Origin: Maridesulfovibrio bastinii DSM 16055
GTDB taxonomy: Bacteria > Desulfobacterota > Desulfovibrionia > Desulfovibrionales > Desulfovibrionaceae
NCBI RefSeq assembly: GCF_000429985.1
Contig: NZ_AUCX01000017.1
Location: forward strand, 1 to 64,000
Reading direction: 5' to 3'
Length of the DNA stretch: 64,000 nt
This document shows, one piece after another, positions 16,559 through 25,241 of this stretch (positions are counted from its first letter, which is position 1; each line of letters opens with the position of its first letter). The notes under the pieces were generated by a model, which was not told the DNA's origin, ran no database searches, and worked only from the letters and a program-made list of their open reading frames with translations. The translations under genes were made by a program, and so were the position numbers.

Positions 16559-17761
16559 ATGAAAGCTACGCCTAAAGCTGAAATTGTTATCTGTGGAGCC
16601 GGTATCATCGGACTGACAATAGCTCGTGCGCTTTTATCCAACGGTCATAAAAATATCATTGTAATCGACAAAGAGCAGAACATTGCCAGCCATGCCTCCG
16701 GCCGCAACAGTGGAGTTCTGCATGCCGGCATATACTATGCTCCCGGAAGTCTGCGTGCAAAATCATGCCTTTCAGGAAATTTTCAAATGAAAGAATTCTG
16801 CCGGGAAAAGGGTATCCCTGTCCGCCAGAATGGAAAAGTAATCGTTGCCCGTGAGAAATCTGAACTTGAGACTTTGCATGAACTATATGCAAGAGCTTCG
16901 GAGAACGGTGCTAAAGTTGAGATTATTGATGAAAAACGACTGGCAGAAATAGAACCGAATGCGAAAACCTGCGGCGAGGCTCTTTTCTCCCACTATACCG
17001 CAGTGGTAGACCCAAAGCTGGTTATGCAGGCTTTATACGCAGAGCTGGAGGCAGATAAGAACATTGATATACAACTGGGCAATGCCTTTATAAATGCGGA
17101 CCCGGTGACGAATACAATCGTGACAGAGCGTGGTGATATTAAATGCGATCTTTTTATAAATGCCTCAGGGGCATACAGTGATAAAGTCGCCAGATGGTTC
17201 GGATTCAGCCAGAAATATAAATTAATACCTTTCAAAGGAATTTATAAGAAGTTAAAAAAAGGTAAGGAACATCTGGTCAACGGAAGTATATATCCCGTTC
17301 CCAACATTAAAAATCCTTTTCTGGGAATTCATTTCACCAAGGGAGCCAGCGGTGATGTTTATTTGGGACCTACGGCTATACCAGCTTTTGGTAGAGAAAA
17401 TTACGGATTGCTGAGTGGCATGGATTTAGGCATGCCATCCATCCTGTTTCAGGATATGGTTCTATTCTTTAAAAATGAAAAATTTCGCCGTATAGCGCTT
17501 GATGAACCTAAAAAGTATTTTTTCAGCCATTTTTATTCCGATGCCCGAAGACTTGTTAAAAAGATTGATCCTTCCGATATCGAAAATTCTCCTAAAGTCG
17601 GTATCCGTCCTCAACTTATCAATTGTGAAAACAATTCACTAATGATGGATTTTGTGGTTGAGAATGATAAAAAAAGCATTCATATATTGAATTCTATTTC
17701 ACCGGCTTTCACTGGTTCAATGTTTTTTGCGGATATGGTTGTCAAAAATTATATAGATTAA
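16559..17761 (+). CDS. lhgO: L-2-hydroxyglutarate oxidase-type FAD enzyme
   Basis: A 400-residue FAD-dependent oxidoreductase of the DAO family. It has the N-terminal dinucleotide fold (GAGIIGLTIARALL, about 10-25) and the LhgO-type block ASGRNSGVLHAGIYYAPGS (about 42-60), and ends with a GSMFFADMV segment. Family enzymes oxidise L-2-hydroxyglutarate to 2-oxoglutarate, passing electrons to the quinone pool. The ATG is one base after the addB stop, with GGAG at the addB end. Being in an addAB transcript is probably positional rather than functional. Confidence 0.85.
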   Translation: MKATPKAEIVICGAGIIGLTIARALLSNGHKNIIVIDKEQNIASHASGRNSGVLHAGIYYAPGSLRAKSCLSGNFQMKEFCREKGIPVRQNGKVIVAREKSELETLHELYARASENGAKVEIIDEKRLAEIEPNAKTCGEALFSHYTAVVDPKLVMQALYAELEADKNIDIQLGNAFINADPVTNTIVTERGDIKCDLFINASGAYSDKVARWFGFSQKYKLIPFKGIYKKLKKGKEHLVNGSIYPVPNIKNPFLGIHFTKGASGDVYLGPTAIPAFGRENYGLLSGMDLGMPSILFQDMVLFFKNEKFRRIALDEPKKYFFSHFYSDARRLVKKIDPSDIENSPKVGIRPQLINCENNSLMMDFVVENDKKSIHILNSISPAFTGSMFFADMVVKNYID

Positions 17762-18089
17762 CCTCTTATGTTTGCTTGCTACAACATCAGTTATACACTT
17801 TATAAAACAAACTATGTTTACAATTTTACGTTGATTTGAAGTTCTACAATTTAAGAACACAATACAATAATGTTTTGTTACAAATTATATACAGATATAC
17901 ATGCAATTAAGAATGTATTATTTACAAAAATAAGTTACTGCTTAACTTAACTATGTTAAGTTCTTTCAAAATAGCCGGTTACATCATTCTACTCTATCGT
18001 CTTCTTTGAAAAACAACTTGACTAAATGGCTTTTAGAGGAAAAGACTTTTTTCGCTCTTAACATATATAAAAACAGGAGATCATATCAA
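17762..18089. other. AT-rich intergenic region with two AACTATGTT-centred palindromes
   Basis: No gene is supported here. AACTTAAC-TAT-GTTAAGTT (17944-17962) is a perfect 8-base inverted repeat, and AAAC-TAT-GTTT (17809-17819) is a shorter one with the same centre. Both could be operators for the following flavoprotein gene. A reading frame extends left from that gene to 18006, but its first 28 codons lack a Shine-Dalgarno. Confidence 0.45.
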
Positions 18090-19205
18090 ATGAAGCTTCC
18101 CCAGCTTAAAATGGGCGATCTGGTTGCCAGAATGCCTATAGTTCAGGGCGGTATGGGAGTAGGTGTCTCCTTGTCCGGATTAGCGTCGGCAGTAGCCGAA
18201 GAAGGTGGAATAGGAGTTATAGCCGCAGCAATGATCGGCTTGACTAATCCCGCCTCCGGTAAGGATCACGCCAAAAACCATATTGACGCCCTTGCTAGTG
18301 AAATTCGCAAAGCAAAAGAAAAAACAAAGGGAGTTTTAGGCGTAAACATAATGGTTGCGCTCTCCAACTTTGCAGATATGGTCAGCACCTCAATAAAAGA
18401 AGGAGCTGACGTAATATTCTCGGGCGCAGGACTCCCTCTCGATCTGCCTCAATACCTGACAGAAGGAACCAAGACCAAACTGGTTCCCATCATTTCATCA
18501 GGCCGTGCAGCACGTATAATATGCAAAAAATGGTTATCTAAATTCGATTACCTTCCGGATGCCTTCGTAGTAGAAGGTCCCTTGGCAGGAGGTCACCTCG
18601 GTTTCAAGCCTGAGCAACTTGATGATCCGAATTACACTCTTGAACAGATTGTTCCGGAAGTTCTCGACGCTGTTAAACCTTTCGAAGAAGAAAGCGGAAA
18701 ATCAATTCCTGTTATTGCAGCTGGTGGAGTCTACTCCGGTGAAGACATTTGCAAATTCATCAGGATGGGAGCTGCCGGTGTTCAGATGGGAACCCGCTTC
18801 GTGGCCACCCATGAGTGCGATGCCGATGATAAATTCAAACAGGCTTATATTGACGCGAAGAAAGATGATATCACCGTCATCCAAAGCCCGGTAGGATTAC
18901 CCGGTAGAGCCGTCAAAAATGATTTTCTACAACAGGTCAGTGATGGTGAAAAATCTCCATTTAAATGCCCTTTTCATTGCATAAAATCATGTAAAGTTGA
19001 AAAGAGTCCTTACTGCATAGCTTCAGCCCTCATAAACGCACAACGCGGAAAACTGAAAGCCGGATTTGCTTTTGCAGGAGCCAATGCTTGGAGAATTGAG
19101 AAAATTGTTTCAGTGAAAGAACTTTTTGCTGAATTGAAAAATGAATTCCTACAGGCATGTTCAGGTTTACCAAATCCGTTACATCCTGAAGAAGTTAAAT
19201 CATAG
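18090..19205 (+). CDS. Nitronate monooxygenase/FabK-like FMN protein
   Basis: A 371-residue TIM-barrel flavoprotein. The N-terminal RMPIVQGGMGVGVSLSGLA block, GPLAGGHLGF (about 165, with the family His) and the phosphate-binding IAAGGVYSG and GAAGVQMGTRFVAT segments are those of nitronate monooxygenases and FabK-type enoyl reductases. The C-terminal 70 residues contain a CPFHCIKSC cysteine group plus a further Cys, resembling Desulfovibrio and clostridial NPD-like proteins. The ATG at 18090 is chosen because AGGAGA lies 11 bases upstream. The physiological substrate is unknown. Confidence 0.8.
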   Translation: MKLPQLKMGDLVARMPIVQGGMGVGVSLSGLASAVAEEGGIGVIAAAMIGLTNPASGKDHAKNHIDALASEIRKAKEKTKGVLGVNIMVALSNFADMVSTSIKEGADVIFSGAGLPLDLPQYLTEGTKTKLVPIISSGRAARIICKKWLSKFDYLPDAFVVEGPLAGGHLGFKPEQLDDPNYTLEQIVPEVLDAVKPFEEESGKSIPVIAAGGVYSGEDICKFIRMGAAGVQMGTRFVATHECDADDKFKQAYIDAKKDDITVIQSPVGLPGRAVKNDFLQQVSDGEKSPFKCPFHCIKSCKVEKSPYCIASALINAQRGKLKAGFAFAGANAWRIEKIVSVKELFAELKNEFLQACSGLPNPLHPEEVKS

Positions 19206-19258
19206 TTAATTATTTAAAGTAGTTAAAATTAGCATTTTTTAATCAGATACAAATAGTA

Positions 19259-19304
19259 GAGGCGGGATATTCTTTAATACTAAAGAGTATTCCGCCTCTT
19301 TTTA
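19259..19304 (+). terminator. Rho-independent terminator
   Basis: A long stem GAGGCGG...TCTTTA / TAAAGA...CCGCCTC (19259-19298) followed by TTTTT. It ends the nitronate monooxygenase-like gene. Confidence 0.9.
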
Positions 19305-19340
19305 TTAGCTAAAATTCATATTGCTCATAATCAGTCGAGC

Positions 19341-19376
19341 AAAAAAACAGAGCCATGCTGACGCATAGCTCTGTTT
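19341..19376 (-). terminator. Terminator of the chemotaxis operon
   Basis: ACAGAGC (19347-19353) pairs with GCTCTGT (19368-19374). The minus strand then has a run of seven T. It is 23 bases after the cheA stop. Confidence 0.85.
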
Positions 19377-19398
19377 GATAATTCTATGAATATAAATA

Positions 19399-22389
19399 TT
19401 AACGGTTAACTGTAGACATGCTGTAAACTTCATGGGGATCAAGAATAAGGACGACACTTCCGTCACCCATGATAGTTGCTCCTGATATACCCCTTAAATC
19501 ATAATTATTAAGGTAATTTCCAAGAGGCTTAATAACTATTTCCTGACGCTCAAGAAGTTTATCAACAACCAGCCCCAGTCTGCGGTCATTATCATGAATA
19601 ATAACTACCGGAAGAATTTCTCTTTCCGTATTCTGGATCGGTTCGGCCAGAATTTCAGCCAATTCAACTATTCCGAGAACTTCACCGCGAAGCGTTACTG
19701 CTTTGCGTCCATTGACTTCCGTCAATCTTTCAGCCTCAATCTTAGTTGTTTCAGAAACGGCATCAAGTGGAATAGCGTAATTATCGCCATTTACCTGAAC
19801 CATGAGGGCATCAATAATTGCCAGTGTCAAAGGTAGTGTCAGGGTGAACTTGGAGCCTTTGCCAACCTCTGAGGAGATGTGAACCTGCCCCTTAAGTTCC
19901 TTGATGTTGTTACGGACAACGTCCATTCCAACACCTCTTCCTGAGATATCTGTTACCTTTTCAGCAGATGAAAATCCCGGTGCAAAAATAAGTTCTATAG
20001 CTTCACGGTCATCAAGGTTACGTGCTTCATCAGCAGAGATAAGCCCTTTCTTAATGGCAATATTGCGCATTTTTTCAGGGTCGATACCTCTTCCGTCATC
20101 CTCAACTTCAATAGCTACGGAATTACCCTTGTGGTAAGCTCTAAGCCACACATGTCCCTGTGAAGTCTTTCCGAGAGCAAGCCTTTCTTCTTCAGGTTCA
20201 AGACCGTGGTCAACAGAGTTACGAATAAGGTGAACCAAAGGATCGCCGATCTCTTCCACAACACTCTTATCAAGTTCAGTCTCTTCACCTTCGGTTATAA
20301 GCTCAACTTTTTTACCGCTTTTACGACTTAAGTCTCTGACCAGTCTCGGGAACCGGGAAAAAACAGTCTGAACAGGAACCATACGCACTTTCATAATTGT
20401 ATCCTGAAGATCGTCTGAAATTCTGGATAAAGCGTATGTTGTTTCAGTCAACTGCTGTGCAACAAGAGGAACATCAATATTGCCGTCTTCCAGTCCTCTG
20501 GCGAGCATATTATAACGTCCCCTGCTTATGATAAGCTCACCGATAAGATTCATAAGATGATCAAGTTTTTGATGATCAACTCTGATAGTGGACATAGCCT
20601 TAGGCTTTGCTGGAGCCTTAGACTGTTGGGGAGCGGAGCTTCCTGCCCCGGCTTTAGCTGCCGGTTTTGCTCCGGCCTTCGGTGCAGCTGCCTTAGGAGC
20701 AGGCTTTGGTGCTGTCTTAGGCGCAGGCTTGGGAGCAGGTTTAGGTGCTGGTTTGGGCTCCGGCTTAGGCTCGGGCTTTGGTTCCGGCTTAGGCTCGGGC
20801 TTTGGTTCCGGCTTAGGCTCAGGCTTTGGTTCCGGCTTAGGCTCAGGCTTTGGTTCCGGCTTAGGCTCAGGCTTAGGTTCCGGCTTAGGCTCGGGCTTTG
20901 GTTCCGGCTCAGGCTCACCTTCTGTTTCTCCGGACTGGTCTTTCAGCTCACTTATAGCAGCAACAACCATATCTTCAATGATACTGCATTCCTGCTTCAA
21001 GAGATCAACCATAAGCTCAAAGCTCATATCAGAAGATCTGGCCTGATCAACCAACCCGGCGGTCCTTTCTGCATAAACTTTGAGATCTTCAAACCCCATA
21101 TATCCGGCAGAGTTCTGAACCGAAACCAGACTTCTGAATAGTCCGTCAATATAATCTTTCTGGTCAGGATCTTCGGCCAGAGTTTTTAAAGCTATATGAA
21201 TATTTTCAATCTGCTGATTAACTGTCTGCTCAAATACGGCTACATCTTCCGGGTCAAGTCCATCATCTGCGGGCTCTTCTAACTGAATTTCATCTTCGGC
21301 AGCTTCAGCAACTTCTTCTACTTCAACTAATTCTTCTTCCGGTGGGGCAACCACTCCGGACTCAACTGCCCTTTGTAAAGGTTCTACCAGCTGGGTAATA
21401 TCCAGCGGCTGAACTTCGCCGTTTGAAGGTGAAACATGTGCTATCAAAGATTCTATACCATCTACTACAGCGAGAAGAAGGTCGATCATCATATAGTCAC
21501 AGTTTACTTCACCCTTGCGAACCCTGTTGAGCAGTGTTTCAGCTTCGTGAGTAAGAGAATTAAGCTCTCTGAAGCCGATAATGCCACTATTACCCTTCAG
21601 GTTATGGAAATATCTAAAAAGGTCGTTAACCAGATCATCGTTGGAATCGGGTGATTTCTCCAGCTCAATCAATCCATTAGTAAGATTCTCAATTATTTCA
21701 TGAGCTTCTTCCAAGAAGTCAGCCAGATGCCCCTCTCCTACAGTAGTGAGATTATATGCTTCCGCATTCTGATCGACCACTGCAACGAACTGGTAGTAAT
21801 TCTTCCGGCTGTCATCACCAGATGAATTGTTTCCTTGAACCATGTCCACCTCCGGATCTTCCGGTTCTATATCTTCACCGGATTGCTCCGGTTCTGAAAC
21901 TTCTCCGGACTCTTCCGGTTCGGCTTCAAATTCAGGCTCCGACTCAACTTCCTGAACTTCTTCACTCTGAGGAGCAGGCTGTGCTGCAACAGATTCACCG
22001 GCCATAATAGCCTCAATTCTATCTATTATAGGGCCAGTCTCTACTTCCCCTTCGTTGCCAAGTTCATCCAGATTATCTATCAACTGCCGCAAAGCATCGG
22101 TAGCAGCAAGAATAACATCCATTATCTCTGAATTAACCGCAATCTCGCCTTTCCTAAGCTCATCAAGAACATTTTCTGCCTTGTGGGCAAGTCCATTAAT
22201 GATATTAAGACCCAAAAATCCTGAAGCACCCTTGAGTGAGTGCATAGGCCTGAATATTTCATTCAGCAGACCAAGATTTTCAGGAGCTTTTTCAAGCTCA
22301 AGCAGGTTGGGCTCAATCGTTTCCAGATGCTCTTTTGCTTCAATGACAAAATCTGCAAAAATTTCAGGATCCATGAAATCCTGGCTCAT
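19399..22389 (-). CDS. cheA: Chemotaxis histidine kinase CheA with three Hpt-like domains
   Basis: A 996-residue hybrid of Hpt modules and a CheA core. Hpt1 has the phosphorylatable His50 in MHSLKG; Hpt2 has His262 in FHNLKG. A third Hpt-like repeat (about 380-480) reads [12 protein letters not shown], with Val422 where the His should be. A Lys-Pro-Glu-Pro repeat linker (about 492-550) and an Ala/Pro/Lys stretch follow. The core then has dimerisation (from [19 protein letters not shown]), HATPase ([15 protein letters not shown]) and CheW-like ([11 protein letters not shown]) domains. It is last in a seven-gene che operon; AGGGG precedes the ATG. It phosphorylates CheY and CheB in response to receptor arrays. 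Confidence 0.95.
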   Translation of the reverse strand: MSQDFMDPEIFADFVIEAKEHLETIEPNLLELEKAPENLGLLNEIFRPMHSLKGASGFLGLNIINGLAHKAENVLDELRKGEIAVNSEIMDVILAATDALRQLIDNLDELGNEGEVETGPIIDRIEAIMAGESVAAQPAPQSEEVQEVESEPEFEAEPEESGEVSEPEQSGEDIEPEDPEVDMVQGNNSSGDDSRKNYYQFVAVVDQNAEAYNLTTVGEGHLADFLEEAHEIIENLTNGLIELEKSPDSNDDLVNDLFRYFHNLKGNSGIIGFRELNSLTHEAETLLNRVRKGEVNCDYMMIDLLLAVVDGIESLIAHVSPSNGEVQPLDITQLVEPLQRAVESGVVAPPEEELVEVEEVAEAAEDEIQLEEPADDGLDPEDVAVFEQTVNQQIENIHIALKTLAEDPDQKDYIDGLFRSLVSVQNSAGYMGFEDLKVYAERTAGLVDQARSSDMSFELMVDLLKQECSIIEDMVVAAISELKDQSGETEGEPEPEPKPEPKPEPKPEPKPEPKPEPKPEPKPEPKPEPKPEPKPEPKPEPKPEPKPAPKPAPKPAPKTAPKPAPKAAAPKAGAKPAAKAGAGSSAPQQSKAPAKPKAMSTIRVDHQKLDHLMNLIGELIISRGRYNMLARGLEDGNIDVPLVAQQLTETTYALSRISDDLQDTIMKVRMVPVQTVFSRFPRLVRDLSRKSGKKVELITEGEETELDKSVVEEIGDPLVHLIRNSVDHGLEPEEERLALGKTSQGHVWLRAYHKGNSVAIEVEDDGRGIDPEKMRNIAIKKGLISADEARNLDDREAIELIFAPGFSSAEKVTDISGRGVGMDVVRNNIKELKGQVHISSEVGKGSKFTLTLPLTLAIIDALMVQVNGDNYAIPLDAVSETTKIEAERLTEVNGRKAVTLRGEVLGIVELAEILAEPIQNTEREILPVVIIHDNDRRLGLVVDKLLERQEIVIKPLGNYLNNYDLRGISGATIMGDGSVVLILDPHEVYSMSTVNR
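20754..20920 (-). repeat. 24-base tandem repeat encoding KPEPKPEP in cheA
   Basis: On the plus strand a unit close to GGCTTAGGCTCGGGCTTTGGTTCC is repeated about six to seven times with silent third-base differences, giving a (KPEP)n linker in CheA. The flanking part (20700-20753) has related KPAP units. Copy number is likely to vary between strains by slippage (inference). Confidence 0.85.
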
Positions 22390-22483
22390 TGAGACACCCC
22401 TGTTTTAGTAGTGTTCATCCGTACCTCAAAGAAGTTGAGTCAAAAGCGCCTGTTATTCAGCTGTTGTGAACATGCACAGCAGT

Positions 22484-22852
22484 CTAGCCTAACAGCATTT
22501 TAATATTTTTAACCATTTTTTCCGGCTGGGCAGGCTTTACCATATATAAATTTGCACCAAGGCTCAGACCGGTCTGAATATCCCTCTCCTGCCCTTCAGT
22601 TGAAAGAACAATTATAGGAATATCCTTGTAAGCATCCTGTTCGCGCACGGTTTTGATATATGTGAAACCGTCCATTCTAGGCATATTAACATCCGAAATA
22701 ATCAGGTCAACGCCTTCGGAACTGTAAAGCTTCTCAAGTCCATCGAGGCCGTCTTCGGCTGTAGTAACCTTGAAACCTTCTTTTTTCATAATGAAGGCGA
22801 CAAGATTCCTTACAGTCTTTGAATCGTCCACTATCAGAATATGTTTAGGCAT
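22484..22852 (-). CDS. cheY: CheY-type single-domain response regulator
   Basis: A 122-residue receiver domain. The acidic pair is in IVDDSKTVRN, the phosphoacceptor Asp in LIISDVNMPRMDG (about 52), the conserved Ser/Thr in VLSTEGQERD and the Lys in MVKPAQPEKM. The ATG at 22852 follows AAGGAGCGGGAA; a longer frame starts five codons upstream without better support. It overlaps the cheW stop by eight bases. It probably receives phosphate from the adjacent CheA to act on the flagellar motor or another output. Confidence 0.9.
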   Translation of the reverse strand: MPKHILIVDDSKTVRNLVAFIMKKEGFKVTTAEDGLDGLEKLYSSEGVDLIISDVNMPRMDGFTYIKTVREQDAYKDIPIIVLSTEGQERDIQTGLSLGANLYMVKPAQPEKMVKNIKMLLG

Positions 22853-23540
22853 TTCCCGCTCCTTCATTCGTTAAAATTTGTTCAACCAGACGATCAACGG
22901 AAAGGATATTGACCAGTTTCTCTCCATATTTGTAAAGACCGAGAAGAAACTCCGAACGTACACCAACTTCGGATTCGACCCCCCAAACGATATCTTTACT
23001 GTCTGCCCGGTACATTGTCCTGACACCATGAATGGCTAGTCCCAACTGGAGGCCTTTGTGTTTGCAGACAACAACAAATTTATCTTTTTCACCTTTCTCT
23101 TCGTTCAAAAGATGGCGTAAATCTAAAACAGGAGTCACTCTTCCGCGGAGATTGATTATCCCCTGCATAAAAAGCGGTGCAGAGGGTAAAAGAGTCACTG
23201 GTATTTTTTTAACAACTTCCTGAATAGACATAATAGGCAGAGCATATTCCTGATCCCCAACCACAAAGCTGACGAGCTGAACTTCCTCTTCAGTCATCAA
23301 CCTTTCTTCATACCCTTCATCACTGCCATGGTTATCATCAGCGCCATTTACAAGGCCGGATAAAAATCCAGGGACTTCAGCCGAGCGGGGATCAACCGGA
23401 TCGATATTTTCAACCAGCTGCTGCCCGTCAACCCCGAGGTATTTATCCATGAAGGCAGTTTCGGCAGACGTAAAATCCTGTTCCGATTTCTCATCGGGCA
23501 GCTTTACGTTTTCTATGAAATATTCTTCAGGAGTCTTCAT
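22845..23540 (-). CDS. cheW: CheW-like coupling protein with N-terminal extension
   Basis: A 231-residue protein. The C-terminal 140 residues form a CheW domain (QLVSFVVGDQEYALPIMSIQEVV, then MQGIINLRGRVTPVLDLR). The first 90 residues are an acidic, probably disordered extension not found in classical CheW (about 165 residues). It couples receptors to CheA. Start overlaps the end of parA by 14 bases. The extension may bind ParA or the array, by analogy with ParA-type positioning systems (inference). Confidence 0.9.
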   Translation of the reverse strand: MKTPEEYFIENVKLPDEKSEQDFTSAETAFMDKYLGVDGQQLVENIDPVDPRSAEVPGFLSGLVNGADDNHGSDEGYEERLMTEEEVQLVSFVVGDQEYALPIMSIQEVVKKIPVTLLPSAPLFMQGIINLRGRVTPVLDLRHLLNEEKGEKDKFVVVCKHKGLQLGLAIHGVRTMYRADSKDIVWGVESEVGVRSEFLLGLYKYGEKLVNILSVDRLVEQILTNEGAGNA

Positions 23541-24306
23541 TTCGAATTATCTCTCTTGCCAACTGCATATATTCAAGGGAACCACGGGTTCGTGAATCAA
23601 TATCAAGGATAACCTTTCCACTGGCACATGCCTCCCTGAACTTTGTGTCTATATGAATAACCGTACTGAATACTTTTTCACCGAGCTTACGGCGAATAAG
23701 ATTCAAAATTTTTCTGCATGCTCCTGCTCGTCCATCATACATAGTTGGCAAAGCCATGAAACGAACCGGGGCAGGCAAAACCTTATTCAACGTCTTGATC
23801 GTGTCAAACAGCAGTCTGATACCGTAAAGAGCCAGAAAATCAGTCTGAATCGGTATCAAAACAAAAGTTGATGCGACAATCGCGTTAACAAGCAGCACTC
23901 CAACATGAGGAGGGCAATCCAAAAGGACAAAATCATAATAACTGGAGATCTCTTCAATTGCATTTGAGAGAATCATCCCTTTATTCTTTCTATCTTTCAG
24001 ATCTATCTCAAGCTCTGAAAGCCTGATACAGGCCGGAACAAAATCAAAATGAACAGATGTACTTCTGTTTATGATCTGGTTCCATATTTCACTGTAATCA
24101 ACATCTTCAAAGAACAGATCGTGAGCGGTATGATGAACGCTCTCAGGGAAAAAGGATAGCTGAACCGATGCGTTTGCATGTGGATCAAGATCTATAACCA
24201 GCACTTTTTTTGACAAGCGGGTAAGAGCTTCACCCAGTGTCAATGCAGTAGTGGTCTTTCCTACCCCTCCCTTTTGGTTGGCTATGGCCAGGACTTTTGC
24301 GCCCAA
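23527..24306 (-). CDS. ParA-family ATPase of the chemotaxis operon
   Basis: A 259-residue MinD/ParA ATPase. It has the deviant Walker A NQKGGVGKTTTAL near residue 10, DLDPHANAS (Walker A-prime) and VLLDCPPHVG (Walker B). No ParB gene or parS-like site is next to it. Its position between cheR and cheW fits ParC/PpfA-type ATPases that place chemotaxis arrays in the cell (family knowledge). The start is TTG with GAGGAAG seven bases upstream. Confidence 0.9.
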   Translation of the reverse strand: MGAKVLAIANQKGGVGKTTTALTLGEALTRLSKKVLVIDLDPHANASVQLSFFPESVHHTAHDLFFEDVDYSEIWNQIINRSTSVHFDFVPACIRLSELEIDLKDRKNKGMILSNAIEEISSYYDFVLLDCPPHVGVLLVNAIVASTFVLIPIQTDFLALYGIRLLFDTIKTLNKVLPAPVRFMALPTMYDGRAGACRKILNLIRRKLGEKVFSTVIHIDTKFREACASGKVILDIDSRTRGSLEYMQLAREIIRNEDS

Positions 24307-24362
24307 TGCCGCTTCCTCTGTTACAAAATTATTTAAAAACAGCCCCTCAAATAGCAGTATAG

Positions 24363-25241
24363 CTATTCAAGTTTCTGGTAGATGATGGCTCCCGGATGAT
24401 GAACCGGCTTAAAAGCTCTTGTTATATTATGCAATGACTCTGAATGACCGATAATAAGATGTCCGCCCGGAACAAGATTATCGTAAAAGGCGTTAATTAC
24501 CTTTTTCTTCATTGCATCATCAAAATAAATTATAACATTTCTACAGAACACAATTTCAGATCTCTCTACGCGCTTGACCTGGACTCTGTCGCTCAGATTG
24601 ATCTGCCCGAAGGCAACCATCCTTTTCAGTTCCGGCTTTATTTTGAAAACTTTGCCATCAGCATCAAAATACTTACTTACTATCTCTTTCGGAGTAGTGC
24701 GCAATGCGTATTCAGAATATTCGCCCTTTCTGGCGGATTTCAAAACTCTCTCAGACAGATCGTTAGCAGTAATTTTAATATTCCAGGAACTTAATTTGCT
24801 TCCCAGAACTTCACTGATAATCATAGCCAGAGTGTAGGGTTCCTCCCCGGTTGAACATCCTGCAGACCATATTCTGAGTCTTTTGCTACGCTTCTTACGC
24901 AACTCATCGAACACAGCAGGCAATACTTTAGTCTCAAAGACCTTCAACTGCGGTGGATTTCTGTAAAAACTTGTTTCATTTGTTGTGATAACTTCAAAAA
25001 GCTTATTCAGTTCAGCTTTCTTTCCAGAGTCATACTGCAAATAATAATAATATTCGCCGAAGTCTTTCAGGTTCAATTCTTTCAGACGATTGGCAAGCCT
25101 ATTTTCCAGAAGGTACTTCCGGTTGGCAGCTATAAAAATGCCAGCCTGATCATAAATGAAATCCCTGAGCTGGGTGAACTCCAGCTCTGAAATCTTCAGC
25201 TCTTTTCGCAGCGAAATAGTTTTGGAAAACAGAGAAGACAT
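24363..25241 (-). CDS. cheR: CheR chemoreceptor methyltransferase
   Basis: A 292-residue enzyme that transfers methyl from S-adenosylmethionine to glutamates of chemoreceptors. The N-terminal helical CheR_N domain (about 15-80, ELEFTQLRDFIYDQAGI) is followed by the SAM-binding domain with WSAGCSTGEEPYTLAM (about 134) and IVFCRNVIIYFD (about 240). The ATG directly follows the stop of the HEAT gene, so translation is coupled. There is no TPR extension. Confidence 0.93.
   Translation of the reverse strand: MSSLFSKTISLRKELKISELEFTQLRDFIYDQAGIFIAANRKYLLENRLANRLKELNLKDFGEYYYYLQYDSGKKAELNKLFEVITTNETSFYRNPPQLKVFETKVLPAVFDELRKKRSKRLRIWSAGCSTGEEPYTLAMIISEVLGSKLSSWNIKITANDLSERVLKSARKGEYSEYALRTTPKEIVSKYFDADGKVFKIKPELKRMVAFGQINLSDRVQVKRVERSEIVFCRNVIIYFDDAMKKKVINAFYDNLVPGGHLIIGHSESLHNITRAFKPVHHPGAIIYQKLE

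Noticed and set aside
18006-18089. Upstream 28-codon extension of the nitronate monooxygenase-like gene
   Set aside because: The internal ATG at 18090 has AGGAGA at the right distance, and the extension is not family-like.
20754-20920. Regular 24-base repeats considered as a CRISPR array
   Set aside because: Units are contiguous with no unique spacers and lie inside an intact coding frame.
20550-21141. Long Gly/Leu/Phe- and Arg/Leu-rich frames opposite the cheA KPEP repeat
   Set aside because: They are complements of the repetitive cheA sequence, which itself has strong Hpt, kinase and CheW domains.
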